Part shown: positions 42,799 to 50,790 of the stretch, one piece after another
How the letters are laid out: each line of letters begins with the position of its first letter
Numbering within the stretch: position 1 is the stretch's first letter
Source of the DNA: DAIPKP01 sp964545875
Lineage (GTDB): Bacteria; Synergistota; Synergistia; Synergistales; Aminiphilaceae
DNA length: 54,551 nt
Reading direction: 5' to 3'
Assembly (NCBI GenBank): GCA_964545875.1
Contig: CAZJHH010000012.1
Span: 1-54,551, forward strand
Notes under the pieces: model-generated
What the model was told of the DNA's origin: nothing
Seen by the model: the letters and a program-made list of their open reading frames with translations, nothing else
Database searches by the model: none
Translations under genes and position numbers: made by a program

Positions 42799-43803
42799 AT
42801 GAAAAAAGGATTGCCGAGAAAGTTGATGCTGATAGTGCTGGCGGGAGCCTTCGTTTTGGCCGGAAGCGCCGTTCTCTGGGCCCGGGAAGAGCCCGTGAAG
42901 TTTGCGGATTTCTCCTGGGAGAGCGTGCAGCTTCACAACCGCATTGCGGGGTATATCATCGAGAAGGGTTTTGGCAAGCCCGTGGAGTATCTTTTTGTGG
43001 AATCCCTGCCGGGGCTCATGGGAATTGAGCGAGGGGATATTCAGCTCTCCATGGAGGGATGGGTGGATAACGTGCCGGAATTCTGGGCCAAGGCCCAGGA
43101 AAAGGGAGATATGATCTCCCTGGGAAAGAATTTTCCCGACTCTCCCCAGGGATGGTACGTTCCCACCTTCGTGATCGAGGGAGATCCCGAGCGGGGGATA
43201 GAACCCGTAGCACCGGATCTCCGCTCCGTGGAGGATCTCCCCCGGTATGCCCATCTCTTTACGGATCCCGAGGATCCCGAGAAGGGGCGGTTTCTCAACG
43301 GCCCCACGGGATGGAACGTCTCCAGCAAGAACGTACAGAAGCTGAAGTCCTACGGATTGGACGCATCTTTTAACAACATGTTCGCGGGATCTTCCAGCGC
43401 CCTCGCTGCGGGTATCGCAGGCCCCTATAAGCAAGGCAAACCCGTACTGGCCTACTATTGGGAGCCCACTCCCATTCTTGGCATGTTCGATATGACCAAG
43501 CTCGAAGAGCCCCCCTACGACGAGGAGATCTGGAACACCACCGGGGCCTGCGCCTTTCCGAGCTGCCGGGTTCTCAAGCTGGCCAATACCGCCTTTATCG
43601 AGGCAAATCCGGATATCGGGGATTTTCTTCGCCGGTACAGCACCACCCTGGGACTTACGAATAAAATTCTGGCATACATGGATGAGCATGGTGCGAGCCT
43701 TGAGGAGACCGCTCTCTGGTTTTTGAGGGAGTATCAGGATCTCTGGAAGGCCTGGCTGGAAGATTCCCCCGAGGAACTTCGGAAGGTAGAAGCCTCTCTG
43801 TAG
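42799..43803 (+). CDS. glycine-betaine/carnitine/choline-type ABC substrate-binding protein (OpuAC family)
   Basis: A 334-residue exported binding protein with a signal peptide (about 1-31, ending VLWAR). The OpuAC frame is clear: VKFADFSWESVQLHNRIAGY, GDIQLSMEGWVDNVPEFW, SPQGWYVPTFVIEGD and YYWEPTPILGMFDM. Several Trp/Tyr in these blocks could form the aromatic cage for a trimethylammonium group. No permease or ATPase gene is adjacent, so it must share components encoded elsewhere. AAAGGAG precedes the ATG. Position after the carnitine acyltransferase gene suggests that its ligand is carnitine, betaine or a related quaternary amine. Confidence 0.88.
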   Translation: MKKGLPRKLMLIVLAGAFVLAGSAVLWAREEPVKFADFSWESVQLHNRIAGYIIEKGFGKPVEYLFVESLPGLMGIERGDIQLSMEGWVDNVPEFWAKAQEKGDMISLGKNFPDSPQGWYVPTFVIEGDPERGIEPVAPDLRSVEDLPRYAHLFTDPEDPEKGRFLNGPTGWNVSSKNVQKLKSYGLDASFNNMFAGSSSALAAGIAGPYKQGKPVLAYYWEPTPILGMFDMTKLEEPPYDEEIWNTTGACAFPSCRVLKLANTAFIEANPDIGDFLRRYSTTLGLTNKILAYMDEHGASLEETALWFLREYQDLWKAWLEDSPEELRKVEASL

Positions 43804-43853
43804 GGAGAATTCTTCTCGTTTCCGGAAGGAAAAATTCTCGCCGCATCGTAAGG

Positions 43854-43883
43854 GAAGCCGCCGGGGAAGCTCCCGGCGGCTTC
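43854..43883. terminator. bidirectional terminator
   Basis: A perfect 12-bp GC-rich stem (43854-43865 with 43872-43883), loop GAAGCT, between the convergent binding-protein and panF genes. Confidence 0.8.
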
Positions 43884-43912
43884 GTCATGAGCGAAAGAGA
43901 GAGGCTCTTCTC

Positions 43913-45376
43913 CTATTCTCCGAAAAAGATGTGCAGTACCTCGGGATCCGGTTTTTTGCCGAACCAGCTTCCTCCGAGAAAGCCCAGAAGACTGAAGAGC
44001 AGCACCGGTACGATCTGGTGCATTCCCAGGGGATTGAAGGAGGTAAGGGAGCACCAGAAGTAGGCTCCCACGCCTCCGAGCATCCCCAGAAGGGCTCCCG
44101 AGGCGTTGGCTCTCTTCCAGTAGAGCCCCAGCACGGTGGGCCAGAGAAAGGCCGCCTCCAGGCCTCCGAAGGCGAAGAGGTTGATCCACACGATGAGATC
44201 CGGAGGGTTCAGGGCCAGCAGAAAGGCCGCAGCTCCGAGAAGGGCGGTGGTACAGAAGCTCATGCGGGAGATGGTCTTTTCCTTAGCGGCGGGAGAGACG
44301 AACCGAAGATAGAGATCCTTCACCAGAGCCGCGGCGGCGAGAAGAAGCAGGGAGTCCACGGTGGACATGATGGCCGCCAAAGGCCCGGCGATAAAGATTC
44401 CTGCCCAGAAAGGAGGAAGTACCTGCACGGTGAGGGTGGGGATCACCAGATCCGGAGAGAGTCCCTCCGGAGGCAGGAGCACCCTGCCGAAGAAGCCCAC
44501 CAGATGCATTCCCAGCATGAGAAAACCCACCGTCAGGGTGCCGATGAGCATGGCGTTGTGGAGAGACCGGGAATCCCGAAAGCCCATCCCCCGCACCGTG
44601 GTCTGGGGAAGCCCCAGAATGCCGAGCCCCACGAGAACCCAGAAGGAGAGCAGAAAGGGTTTGCCCAGAGTGCCCCCCGAGGAGGGGTCCATCATCTCGG
44701 GATGCAGGGTCCGGAGGGTCTCTCCCGCGGCTTCCAGGCCTCCTCCCGCCCGAACCACCGCGGCGAGAAGGAAGATGGTGGCAAAGACCATCACCACTCC
44801 CTGGAGGGCGTCGGTGATAACCACCGCCCGGAAGCCTCCCAGGGTGGTGTACAGCACCACCACCAGGGCGAAGAGAGCCAGCCCGGCGCCGTAGGGAATG
44901 TTCGCCATCACCTGAAAGAGTCGGGCTCCGCCGATGCACTGGGCCACCATGATGGCGAGAAAGAAAATCAACATGGTGAGAGATGCCAGAAGCACCAGGG
45001 TTTTAGAACGGTATCGGGCCCAAAGGTAGTCCGTTACCGTAACTCCTTGGATCTTTCGGGAGACCAGGGCGAGTTTTTTCCCCAGAATTCCCAGGGTGAG
45101 AAACGCCGTGGGTACTTGTATCATGGCGAGGAAAACCCATCCAAGCCCCTTGGTGGAAGCCACTCCGGGGCCTCCGATAAAGCTGCTGGCGCTGGTGTAG
45201 GTGGCGATGAGGGTCATGGCGAGGACGAATCCCCCCATCCCGCGATCTCCGATAAAGTAATGTTCCAGAAAGGAGCCTTTTCCTCCGGAGGAGGAGCGGT
45301 GGGCGTAGATGCCCATGCCCAGCATGCAGAGGAGGTAGAGCCCCATGGGAAGAAGCATGTTCCATTGAGAGGACAT
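43913..45376 (-). CDS. panF: sodium/pantothenate symporter
   Basis: A 487-residue SSS-family membrane protein with about 13 helices. SFLEHYFIGDRGMGGFVLAM, ATYTSASSFIGGPG and the sequence VTDYLWARYRSK are as in PanF, which imports pantothenate (the CoA precursor) with sodium. It is preceded 9 nt upstream by a YhdT-like gene, the same pairing as in E. coli, which supports the PanF assignment over other SSS members. AGGAGG precedes the ATG. Confidence 0.9.
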   Translation of the reverse strand: MSSQWNMLLPMGLYLLCMLGMGIYAHRSSSGGKGSFLEHYFIGDRGMGGFVLAMTLIATYTSASSFIGGPGVASTKGLGWVFLAMIQVPTAFLTLGILGKKLALVSRKIQGVTVTDYLWARYRSKTLVLLASLTMLIFFLAIMVAQCIGGARLFQVMANIPYGAGLALFALVVVLYTTLGGFRAVVITDALQGVVMVFATIFLLAAVVRAGGGLEAAGETLRTLHPEMMDPSSGGTLGKPFLLSFWVLVGLGILGLPQTTVRGMGFRDSRSLHNAMLIGTLTVGFLMLGMHLVGFFGRVLLPPEGLSPDLVIPTLTVQVLPPFWAGIFIAGPLAAIMSTVDSLLLLAAAALVKDLYLRFVSPAAKEKTISRMSFCTTALLGAAAFLLALNPPDLIVWINLFAFGGLEAAFLWPTVLGLYWKRANASGALLGMLGGVGAYFWCSLTSFNPLGMHQIVPVLLFSLLGFLGGSWFGKKPDPEVLHIFFGE

Positions 45377-45385
45377 GAGGGCCTC

Positions 45386-45664
45386 CTACCGGGAGCTTTC
45401 CGGTGCTTCTTCGAAAGGAATCTCCCGGAAGAAACACCGTACCATCCAGAAGACTCCCAGGGAAACTCCCAGCCATCCTCCCAGGCAGCTCAGAAGAAAC
45501 CAGAGGGGAAGCCCGAAAAGATAGGTATAGCTCTCGGGGCTTCCGGATCCCAAGCCGTACCCCCATCCGAACCACCAGAGAAAAAAGATTCCGTAAAGCC
45601 CCAGGGTGGCCAGAGCTTCCCGGTGAATTTGCCGGTGCTTTTCCTTGTCCGTCAACGGTATCAC
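45386..45664 (-). CDS. yhdT: YhdT/DUF997 family small membrane protein
   Basis: A 92-residue protein with two hydrophobic segments (LYGIFFLWWFGWGYGLG and FLLSCLGGWLGVSLGVFW). It is the usual partner of PanF, transcribed ahead of it, perhaps as a small subunit. The frame starts with GTG at 45664, but AAGGA is only two to four nt before it; the TTG three codons later is an alternative start. Confidence 0.85.
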   Translation of the reverse strand: MIPLTDKEKHRQIHREALATLGLYGIFFLWWFGWGYGLGSGSPESYTYLFGLPLWFLLSCLGGWLGVSLGVFWMVRCFFREIPFEEAPESSR

Positions 45665-45685
45665 GTTCCTTTCCGAAATTAGGGT

Positions 45686-45691
45686 ATTATA
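45686..45691 (-). promoter_or_regulatory. -10 box for yhdT-panF
   Basis: A perfect TATAAT on the minus strand, 22 nt before the yhdT start. The -35 is weak (TTCGCC or TTTCGC at 16-17 nt spacing). Confidence 0.5.
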
Positions 45692-45854
45692 GGTGTGGGA
45701 GGAGTACGGCGAAAAAAGCGGAGGGCCCGAAAAATCCTCCCGGTCTCAGCACCGGATTATACCAGTAAGAATCCTGTGGATCATCCCGGAGGGGAGTTCC
45801 TCGCAAGGTACGCTGAAACGGCACGCCGACCCTCGGAGAGTTTTCGCATGTTAA

Positions 45855-45883
45855 TTGACAGAACCCAAGGTTGCGGCGAGAAT
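45855..45883 (+). promoter_or_regulatory. promoter of the pilin-like gene at 45936
   Basis: A consensus TTGACA (45855-45860), a 17-nt spacer and GAGAAT (45878-45883). It makes the in-frame upstream TTG at 45855 an unlikely start codon. Confidence 0.7.
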
Positions 45884-45935
45884 GTTTTTCGGAAGTATCG
45901 GGGTATTTTTTAAAGAAAGAGCAGGTGATCTATCA

Positions 45936-46472
45936 ATGCGGCAAAAGCTTTTCGGAGAGAATGCTTCTTTTCGGCTGGATACGTTCGGCATCGTCATTAT
46001 CGTGGTTTTGGCCTGTGTTGTACTGGGTACTGTGGGGGTGCTCTTCTCCTCCCGCCGGGGAGAGCCCGAGATGAAGCGCCATGCGGCGGATCTCCGGGCC
46101 ATGAAGTCCGCGGGGGAGGATCTTCTTTCCGCGGCCCCGGACCGGGAGCTTTTCTCGGTTTCCCTGGAGGATCTCGGGGCCCGGATGGGACGTACCCTCG
46201 ATTCCAGCCGGTACAGCGTGGGAATTCTCAGCGAAGATCAGGGAGCGAAGCTTTTCGTGGGAGTAAAGGTTCTCAGCGATCCCGGAGTGCGGGAATTCAG
46301 CGAAAAGGCTCCCTCGGATATGGGGGCGCTTTTCTGGGGGGGCAGCCCCGGAAGTTCCTCGGGAAAAGACGGGGGGGAGCTGCAGGAACCCTTGCATTCT
46401 CTGGGAGAAGAGCCCCGGAGCCGGAGCCCCCAGTGGGTGTACCTTCTCATACGGGAAGAGCCCTGGAAATAA
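45936..46472 (+). CDS. membrane-anchored pilin-like protein without prepilin motif
   Basis: A 178-residue protein. A charged N-terminus (MRQKLFGENASFRLD) precedes one hydrophobic helix (about 17-40) and an exported domain. ADLRAMKSAGEDLL and SEDQGAKLFVGVKVLSDPGV align by eye with EMRIMKSAGQLYF and DDEGKTRVFVILYDRGL of the pseudopilin at 39401. Unlike that protein, it lacks the Gly-Phe-x-x-x-Glu cleavage motif. The ATG at 45936 follows AGGTGA. It is followed 86 nt later by an amino-acid binding-protein gene. Function unknown. Confidence 0.65.
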   Translation: MRQKLFGENASFRLDTFGIVIIVVLACVVLGTVGVLFSSRRGEPEMKRHAADLRAMKSAGEDLLSAAPDRELFSVSLEDLGARMGRTLDSSRYSVGILSEDQGAKLFVGVKVLSDPGVREFSEKAPSDMGALFWGGSPGSSSGKDGGELQEPLHSLGEEPRSRSPQWVYLLIREEPWK

Positions 46473-46558
46473 ACTGATCTCGGAGCTTTCAAAAGAGTTT
46501 TCACCAACGAACGAAGGCGTGACGATTCGAAGGGAACCATGGAAAGGGGGCGGAGGGA

Positions 46559-47332
46559 ATGAGGCGGTGCTGGGGGAAAATGCTTCTCCTGCTTGGAGTG
46601 TTTGGAATGTGTCTTGGCTGCTGCGGAGAAAATCCCGCACGGGCAGCTTCGCTTGAGGAGATTCGTCAACGGGGGGTGCTTCGGGCGGGGGTGCCGGGCT
46701 TTCGGCTCTATCCCTTCGCCTTTTCCGAGGGCGAGGTACTGCAAGGGTTCGATGTGGATCTCGTGGGGCATCTTGCGGAGGCCATGGGGGTTTCTCTGGA
46801 GCTGGTTCCCCTCTCCTGGGCAGAGGTGACCCTCGCATGGGATCCTTCCTATGCCTGGGATCGCTACGATCTTGTGGCGGCTACCATCAGCATCGCTCCG
46901 GAGCGCTCGAAGGTGTGCGATTTTTCCGTCCCCTACTTTACGACGGGACAGGCGGTGTCGGTGCTTCCCAATTCGGGAATCCGCTCTCCCGAACAGCTTC
47001 GGGGAAAACGGGTGGCCACCTCCGCAGGGACCACTTCGGAGGAGGTGGCCCGAAACTTTTTCACGGGGGCCACCATCGTGATTCTGCAAAACATTCCGGA
47101 ATGCTATGATGCCCTTCTCGGGGGAGATGTGCAGGGGACCGTGACGGATCTGGCCACCATCCTCCTGGAGCCCCGGGTGCGAAGCGGCGAAATCATGGTG
47201 CTTCCGAAAACCCTTTCCCGGGAGTGGTACGCCGTGGCACTGCCCAAAAACCGGCCGGAACTTCTGGCTCTTGTCAATGAAGTGGTGGAAGAGGTCAAAG
47301 GTTCTCTCGCCGAAAAATGGATAGGTAGATAG
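46559..47332 (+). CDS. amino-acid-type ABC substrate-binding protein (SBP_bac_3)
   Basis: A 257-residue exported protein of the polar amino-acid binding class. The N-terminus MRRCWGKMLLLLGVFGMCLG followed by CC may be a lipoprotein signal with an imperfect lipobox, or a normal signal peptide cut after ARA. Core motifs are RQRGVLRAGVPGF, GFDVDLVGHLAEAMG, DLVAATISIAPERSKVCDFS and GKRVATSAGTTSEE. No permease or ATPase gene is adjacent, so it is an orphan. GGCGGAGGGA precedes the ATG. Confidence 0.88.
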   Translation: MRRCWGKMLLLLGVFGMCLGCCGENPARAASLEEIRQRGVLRAGVPGFRLYPFAFSEGEVLQGFDVDLVGHLAEAMGVSLELVPLSWAEVTLAWDPSYAWDRYDLVAATISIAPERSKVCDFSVPYFTTGQAVSVLPNSGIRSPEQLRGKRVATSAGTTSEEVARNFFTGATIVILQNIPECYDALLGGDVQGTVTDLATILLEPRVRSGEIMVLPKTLSREWYAVALPKNRPELLALVNEVVEEVKGSLAEKWIGR

Positions 47333-47362
47333 ATTTCTCCAGAAAAAGGAGCGTGGATAGAC

Positions 47363-47905
47363 GTGGAAACCAACCAGGTAATTCAGACCATTCTTGCCCG
47401 ACGAAGCATCCGGGCTTTCCGCAAGGATCTCCCGGTGGAGCCCTCCAAGCGGGATGCCCTCCTCGCCTGTGCCTGTGCGGCTCCCAGCGCCCACAACCGA
47501 CAGCCCTGCCGTTTTCTCGTTCTCGAAGATCGATCTCTTCTGGATCGTCTCGCCAGGGAGCTTCGCCAGGGATTTCTCTTCGAACAGGTCTCCCTCGCCA
47601 TAGCGGTCTGTGCGGATCTTCGAAACTATCCCGAAGGAAGCCTGGGTTGGCTCGAAGACTGTGCGGCGGCCATGGAAAACATGCTTATAGCCGCCAAATC
47701 CCTGGGGCTCGAAGGGCTCTGGTTCGGAGTCTACCGGCGGGATCCCAAGGAGGAGACGGTGCGCCGCATTCTGGAACTTCCGGAATATGCGGAGGTCCAG
47801 GGCATAGGGGTCTTCGGATACGGAAACGAATCTCTGGAACCCCGGATTGATCTGGATCCCGAAAAGATATGCCGTGGCGCCTGGAAAGAAGCGAAGAATG
47901 CGTGA
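47363..47905 (+). CDS. nitroreductase family flavoprotein
   Basis: A 180-residue FMN-dependent oxidoreductase. ILARRSIRAFRKD supplies the FMN-phosphate Arg/Ser contacts, APSAHNRQPCRFLVLED the second contact and ENMLIAAKSLGLEGLWFGVY the usual helix. Substrates in this family include nitroaromatics, quinones and flavins; none can be assigned. The start is GTG at 47363, with AAGGAG eleven nt upstream. Its last 8 nt overlap the papain-family protease gene. Confidence 0.88.
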   Translation: METNQVIQTILARRSIRAFRKDLPVEPSKRDALLACACAAPSAHNRQPCRFLVLEDRSLLDRLARELRQGFLFEQVSLAIAVCADLRNYPEGSLGWLEDCAAAMENMLIAAKSLGLEGLWFGVYRRDPKEETVRRILELPEYAEVQGIGVFGYGNESLEPRIDLDPEKICRGAWKEAKNA

Positions 47906-49499
47906 AAATAACATGAAAAAGGGAGGCCCCCTTTTCCGGGGGCTTCTTTTGTCTTTCTCCCTGCTTCTCGCTTGTACGGGGAGTTTTGCGGGAGTTTCCT
48001 GGGATCCCGGCTTTGTGCCGGGCTTTTCGGGAACTCCGGAACTTTCCCGGAATACTCCGGGGAGCCGCTTACCCTTGCCCCTTGCGGTGGGCAATCCGGA
48101 GGCGGGAGTTTTCGGGGAGGAACCTCTTCCTCTCTCCCTGGACCTCCGCACCCTGGGACAGGTGAGTTCCGTAAAGAACCAGGGAAAGTTCGACACCTGC
48201 TGGGCTTTCGCCACACTGGGAGCCGTGGAATCCTCCCTTCTTCTCCAGGGGACGGAGGCGAACTTCTCCGAGCTCTACCTCGCCTATTTTACCTATGCGG
48301 ATTTCAACCCCGCCGAACCGGGGTTTACCAAGTCGTTTCCGGATCGCAACGTGCTGAACCAGATGGGGAACGACCAGAAGGCCACCGCACTGCTCACCCG
48401 GTGGCGGGGCCCCGTGGCGGAGTCCGATGCATCCTATCCCGCTCCTCCCCTATACGTCATCTTCGACCCTTCGGGGAACGAGGCCACCCGGGCCCATGTG
48501 CAACAGGCCTGGAGCGTTCCATGGCGGGCCTCGGAGCCCGAGCTGGCTCCTCAGCTCAAGGAGCTTATCCGAACCTGCGGCGGGAGCACCGCCCATCTTT
48601 ACATGCCCATGGAGGGGTATGGAGCCTGGTTTCGCGAGGAAACCAGCGCCTATTGCTACAGGGGTGAGGAAATCTCCAATCATGCGGTGTTGCTCGTGGG
48701 TTGGGACGATACCTACGGGGCGGAAAACTTTCTCGATCCTCCCGAAGGAGACGGGGCCTGGATAGCCAAGAACAGCTGGGGAGAAAACTTCGGAGATCGG
48801 GGCTTTTTCTACATTTCCTACCACGATACCTCTCTCTGGGCGGGCACCGCCTATCAGGTGGAGCCGGTTTCCAACTACGCCGGAATCTATCAGTACGATC
48901 CTCTGGGGGTTCTTTCCCGCATGGGGTTCGACGATAGCCACCGCGCGGAATTTGCCAACGTCTTCACCGCCGAGGAGGATGAAACCATCGTGGCCGCGGG
49001 ATTCTACACCCCCGTGGGAGGAAGCTCCTACGTGCTTCGGGGAAGCCGGAACCTCTCGGGAGATCCCGATAGCGGCACCGATTTGGGGATTCTTGGGGAG
49101 GGGGTGCTTCCCTGGGGAGGGTACTCCACGGTTTCCCTGGAGAAGGGGTTTGCCGTGAAGAAAGGGGAGAAATTTTCCCTTCAAGTGCTTCTGGAGACCC
49201 CGGGATTTCCCTATCCCGTACCGGTGGAGGAACCTCGGGAGGGGTATGCGGACAGGGCATCGGCACATGCCGGAGAAAGCTATGTCCGGCCGGATTCGGG
49301 GGATCTTTGGGAAGATCTCGTCACCACCTACAAGGAAAATGGAAACGTCTGTCTCAAGGCCTTTTCCGAGCGGGAAGGAGCTCCCACCCCTCTTCCCGGG
49401 GCCAGTACGGGAGGGGGGTGTTCCCTCGGAGGAGGAAGCCCCTTGATGGTTCTAGCGGGTATGCTCCCCTTCCTCCTCTTGGGGGGACGGAGAAAATAG
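47898..49499 (+). CDS. C1 (papain-family) cysteine protease with Synerg-CTERM tail
   Basis: A 533-residue exported protease. The signal sequence has LLLAC (22-26), so it may be a lipoprotein. The papain domain (about 80-325) has catalytic Cys101 (GKFDTCWAFATLGAVES), His262 (ISNHAVLLVGWDD) and Asn292 (AKNSWGENFGDRGF). A beta-sandwich of the lectin-like type found after some bacterial C1 domains spans about 345-490. The tail (GASTGGGCSLGGGS at 501-514, hydrophobic helix, GGRRK) is the Synerg-CTERM signal. ATG 47898 overlaps the nitroreductase gene; ATG 47913 is a second candidate. Its last 48 nt overlap the SRAP gene on the other strand. Confidence 0.92.
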   Translation: MRENNMKKGGPLFRGLLLSFSLLLACTGSFAGVSWDPGFVPGFSGTPELSRNTPGSRLPLPLAVGNPEAGVFGEEPLPLSLDLRTLGQVSSVKNQGKFDTCWAFATLGAVESSLLLQGTEANFSELYLAYFTYADFNPAEPGFTKSFPDRNVLNQMGNDQKATALLTRWRGPVAESDASYPAPPLYVIFDPSGNEATRAHVQQAWSVPWRASEPELAPQLKELIRTCGGSTAHLYMPMEGYGAWFREETSAYCYRGEEISNHAVLLVGWDDTYGAENFLDPPEGDGAWIAKNSWGENFGDRGFFYISYHDTSLWAGTAYQVEPVSNYAGIYQYDPLGVLSRMGFDDSHRAEFANVFTAEEDETIVAAGFYTPVGGSSYVLRGSRNLSGDPDSGTDLGILGEGVLPWGGYSTVSLEKGFAVKKGEKFSLQVLLETPGFPYPVPVEEPREGYADRASAHAGESYVRPDSGDLWEDLVTTYKENGNVCLKAFSEREGAPTPLPGASTGGGCSLGGGSPLMVLAGMLPFLLLGGRRK

Positions 49500-50099
49500 A
49501 AGCCCCTGCCCCCGTACCTCTCCCGCGGGATGGGACAAGGGTTCTTTCCGAAGGGGTACCGTGCTTTTCCGGGCCATCTCCAGAACCTTTGCCATGGGAA
49601 GATGCGGTTGGAGCCACCGGAGTCCCTCCTCCCGGGAGAAGGGAAGGGGCATCCTGGGGTGTACCGGTAGCACCGTTTCCTCGGCGGGTCGGGTAAGGAG
49701 GGAAAAACGGCATAGCCCTCCTTCCCGGTAAAAGAGCCCTCCGAGAAAGAAGAGCTTTTCGGAGCTGCGAAAGGTCCACCAGGTTTTTCGCCCCTTCCGA
49801 TCTTTTTCCCACCACGCGGAAAGGGGGAGGAGGCAGCGCCCCTTCTCCAGATATGTATACCAAGTTCCCGAAGGGGCGGCATTTTCCAGGCGGCAGTTGA
49901 TGATGGGCCTAGGGGAGCCGAAAAGAGACCATCCCCAGGTCATGGGGAGAATGCGGGGCTTGTTCCGGAAGAGTACCCCGAGCTGCTCCGTACCGGGCCG
50001 GGCATCTCCGCAAGAGTTTCGACGTCCCAAGTCTTCATCCGGCTCTGCCAGAAGAAGCAGTTCCTCCATGGGAAAATTCGTGGAAAAACGGGAGCACAT
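49452..50099 (-). CDS. yedK: SOS-response-associated peptidase (SRAP/YedK/HMCES family)
   Basis: A 215-residue protein that in its family bonds covalently through Cys2 to abasic sites in single-stranded DNA. It begins MCSRF (family MCGRF), so Cys2 is in place once Met is removed. The catalytic Glu region GRCLLPLSAWWEKD and the His in VHPRMPLPF correspond to family blocks. The C-terminus is a Glu-rich extension, and its last 48 nt are antisense to the end of the papain-family gene. The Shine-Dalgarno is poor. It lies 6 nt after the DJ-1/PfpI gene on the same strand. Confidence 0.85.
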   Translation of the reverse strand: MCSRFSTNFPMEELLLLAEPDEDLGRRNSCGDARPGTEQLGVLFRNKPRILPMTWGWSLFGSPRPIINCRLENAAPSGTWYTYLEKGRCLLPLSAWWEKDRKGRKTWWTFRSSEKLFFLGGLFYREGGLCRFSLLTRPAEETVLPVHPRMPLPFSREEGLRWLQPHLPMAKVLEMARKSTVPLRKEPLSHPAGEVRGQGLLFSPSPQEEEGEHTR

Positions 50100-50105
50100 G
50101 GGATA

Positions 50106-50636
50106 TCAGGCGAAAGAGGCGGCAAGAACCTCGATAATGGCTTTGCAGAAATCGGGCAGATCCTCGGGGCGGCGGCTGGAAACCAGATTTCCGTCCACCA
50201 CCACCGGGCTGTCTTCCCAGAGCCCCCCGGCGTTGATCATGTCGTCTCGGATGGCCTTATAGGAGGTACAGCGTTTTCCCCGAAGAATATCCGCAGAGAT
50301 GGGAACCCATCCGGCGTGGCAGATTTGGGCGATAAGAGCCCCCTGGCTGTTCAGAGCCCGGACGAACTCCACCATGGCCTCGCAGTTGCGCATCTTGTCC
50401 GGCGCATATCCTCCGGGAATGATGAGGCCGTGAAAATCCCGGGGCTCCACTTCGTCCGCCCGAAGATCCGCCGTAACGGGATAGCCGAGCTTGCTCCTGT
50501 ATTCCTTCCGCTCCGGTCCTATCACAAGAACCTTGGCTCCTTCCTCCACCATGCGAAGCCTGGGATACCAGAACTCAAGCTCATGGTAGAGATCCTCCAC
50601 GAAAATCGCCAGTCGGATATTTTCCGAGAATGCCAT
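50106..50636 (-). CDS. DJ-1/PfpI family protein
   Basis: A 176-residue cytosolic protein with the PfpI nucleophile elbow ALIAQICHAGW (Cys106, His107) and the usual N-terminal Glu in IFVEDLYHELEFWYP. Relatives act as glyoxalases/deglycases, chaperones or proteases; the exact role cannot be told. GGGAGGG precedes the ATG at 50636. It is the first gene of a two-gene operon with the SRAP gene, suggesting stress or damage repair. Confidence 0.9.
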   Translation of the reverse strand: MAFSENIRLAIFVEDLYHELEFWYPRLRMVEEGAKVLVIGPERKEYRSKLGYPVTADLRADEVEPRDFHGLIIPGGYAPDKMRNCEAMVEFVRALNSQGALIAQICHAGWVPISADILRGKRCTSYKAIRDDMINAGGLWEDSPVVVDGNLVSSRRPEDLPDFCKAIIEVLAASFA

Positions 50637-50699
50637 AATACATCCCTCCCTTATGGAAATTGGTTCCTCTATCCTATCACAGGGGGCTTTTCCGGGGGA

Positions 50700-50728
50700 T
50701 TGCCTTTTTGGAAAAATCCTTTTAGGAT
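50700..50728 (+). promoter_or_regulatory. promoter of the aminotransferase gene
   Basis: TTGCCT (50700-50705), a 17-nt spacer, TAGGAT (50723-50728), with a leader of about 55 nt to the ATG at 50791. Confidence 0.6.
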
Positions 50729-50790
50729 GTTTTCCGCAGTGCCGGATGCTTTTGTTGTGTCACACCCACTCGATCCAAGGAGGTTTTTGC

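Noticed and set aside
43931..45682. 583-codon plus-strand frame opposite panF and yhdT
   Set aside because: The translation is rich in Gln/His/Gly with no membrane helices or motifs, while the minus strand encodes the familiar PanF/YhdT pair.
45855..45935. Longer start for the pilin-like protein (TTG at 45855)
   Set aside because: That codon overlaps a consensus TTGACA -35 element, and ATG 45936 has its own ribosome site.
46238..48214. 658-codon minus-strand frame across the binding-protein, nitroreductase and papain-family genes
   Set aside because: Three independent genes with catalytic or binding motifs occupy the plus strand; the antisense product matches nothing.
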